Shown here: positions 62,837-64,000 of the stretch, piece by piece
How the letters are laid out: each line of letters opens with the position of its first letter
How positions within the stretch are numbered: the stretch's first letter is position 1
Made by a program: the position numbers and the translations under genes
Notes under the pieces: model-generated
Database searches by the model: none
What the model was told of the DNA's origin: nothing
Seen by the model: only the letters and a program-made list of their open reading frames with translations
Source of the DNA: Neckera pumila
Taxonomy: Eukaryota; Streptophyta; Bryopsida; Hypnales; Neckeraceae
Reading direction: 5' to 3'
Length of the DNA stretch: 64,000 nucleotides
NCBI GenBank assembly: GCA_963969595.1
Contig: OZ018409.1
Span: 40,065,282 to 40,129,281, forward strand

Positions 62837-63721
62837 TTAACCCCTAAAGTTCCATGACTATGTTCTCACCAAAAACGCTCAAAGACCGCCATTTTTAGTA
62901 CAAGTATCCAATTTTGAAAAAAAAACTTTTTTTGACACATGTAACCATAGGATCTTATAGTATGGTGACTTGGAAACATATATTAAAAATTTCAGGAATT
63001 TCCACCACATGGTTTGCAAGATATAAGCATTCAAATTCACTAAAGCCATTTTTTTGGCCCTGTGAAAAAAAGGGCAACAGCACTTCACAAGCTCAATTTT
63101 TGGTGAAAAAATGTCCAAAATGATGGTGCTTCTTTGGATTCTTTTTCCTAGACAAGTTGGCTACATGCTTGAAAATTTAGTAGTAGAGAATGATTCAAAA
63201 TTCAAAATTGTCAAGAATTTGGTTATGGAATTGAAAAATGCTAATCCCAATGGTGGCAATGTTGCAACAGATAATCTACATCTTAGGATTTTATATTTTT
63301 CAAAAAGTATTGAAAATTGAGTAAGATAAAGGACTTCAAAATTTATTTTAGAGTAGAAAATCTATAACTACCCGCAAACTTAAAAATCTTCATAACTTTT
63401 GACTCATTGATCAAAATGGGATGATTAAAAGCTTTTTACCTATATATAAATTTAGAAAACTAATTTCAAAGTTTTGTTTTCGAAAAAAGTGACTTTTTCT
63501 AATCTGCCCGGACTACCCAGTTACAGAAAAATAGTAACATATTAGGCCATAATTTTTTACTTGTATTTCCAAATGTCATGAAATTTGGTGCATATAAACG
63601 ATGTTCCTTGCCTCCACCTTCTATTAAAATTTCAGCCCAAAACATAGAAATCTGTAGTTGTACGTACCTACCCAAAATTTCTATACGGCCAAGAAACGCA
63701 TGTTGGTCCATTAGGAGTTAA
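62837..63721. mobile_element. TTAA-flanked element, copy A4
   Basis: Intact TTAA at 62837-62840 and 63718-63721. Left end CCCCTAAAGTTCCATGACTATG and right end ATGTTGGTCCATTAGGAG. 877 bp inside, closely similar along its length to A1 and, inverted, to A2. Short frames here are non-coding. Confidence 0.72.
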
Positions 63722-64000
63722 TGCCGCAAGGGGTAACGTGTCAATGTTTTGTTGATAAATACTTAAGTGCTAATAGATACATGGAAAGTCAAATATGGGT
63801 TGTTAATAGAACATTTATGACTCCACTCTATAAATGATATTGTAATTTCAAGGCAGACCACTTCAAAATTCAAAGAAATTACAATTTTAATCGGAAAATT
63901 ATAATTTCACTTGGATTTGATTTGTGAAACAAGCGCACACCTCTGAAAAATCTTTGCCCCTTCTAGAATTGACTCCAAGATATTCAGATAGCAAATCAAG
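63722..64000. other. AT-rich intergenic end of window
   Basis: No gene or repeat recognised. Confidence 0.5.

Noticed and set aside
61018..62840. Single TTAA element spanning both TTAACCCC ends
   Set aside because: The two termini point in the same direction, so they cannot be the two ends of one element.

Overview
This is nuclear DNA from a land plant. The coding islands are moderately GC-rich, contain GT-AG introns, and encode plant-specific proteins: a DWARF1-type sterol reductase, a peroxisomal acyl-activating enzyme, a GH1 beta-glucosidase, a plastid DUF3143 protein and an NB-ARC-LRR gene. They sit in very AT-rich intergenic DNA dense with non-autonomous DNA transposons. The NB-ARC sequence (P-loop GIGGLGKTT, degenerate kinase-2) and the style of the transposase pseudogene suggest a seed-free plant, perhaps a moss or relative, but the sequence alone does not settle the lineage.

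Layout. 1-3083 (+): 3' part of an NB-ARC-LRR gene, with an in-frame stop at an exon end. 3084-10167: repeats (TTAA-flanked element, foldback MITEs). 13437-10168 (-): six-exon R3HCC1L-like gene. 13500-21400: AT-rich DNA with TTAA-flanked elements, one carrying a nested CACTA element that itself holds a SINE-like unit and a long foldback. 25914-23285 (-): five-exon DWF1/DIM. 26500-34800: repeats. 37416-35758 (-): intronless acyl-activating enzyme ending in a peroxisomal SRL tripeptide, with a decayed tandem copy of its 3' end just beyond it. 38506-41395: TTAA element, foldback relic and a Stowaway MITE. 43189-41802 (-): three-exon plastid DUF3143 gene. 45249-48153 (+): hAT-type transposase-derived pseudogene. 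48200-55200: repeats. 60255-55206 (-): eleven-exon membrane-anchored GH1 beta-glucosidase, with a Tourist-like MITE about 200 bp upstream of its start. 60464-64000: repeats.

The genes look like independent housekeeping or metabolic loci (brassinosteroid/sterol synthesis, peroxisomal acyl-CoA formation, glycoside hydrolysis, plastid function, immunity); there is no sign of a cluster. For the multi-exon genes I derived the splice structure by hand. In each case the exon phases join and the total is divisible by three.

The most unusual signal is a family of roughly 0.3-1 kb elements bounded by TTAA and ending in CCCCTAAA/TTTAGGGG. At least seven or eight loci are visible. TTAA targets with CCC...GGG ends are the hallmark of piggyBac-type transposition, which is seldom reported in land plants.
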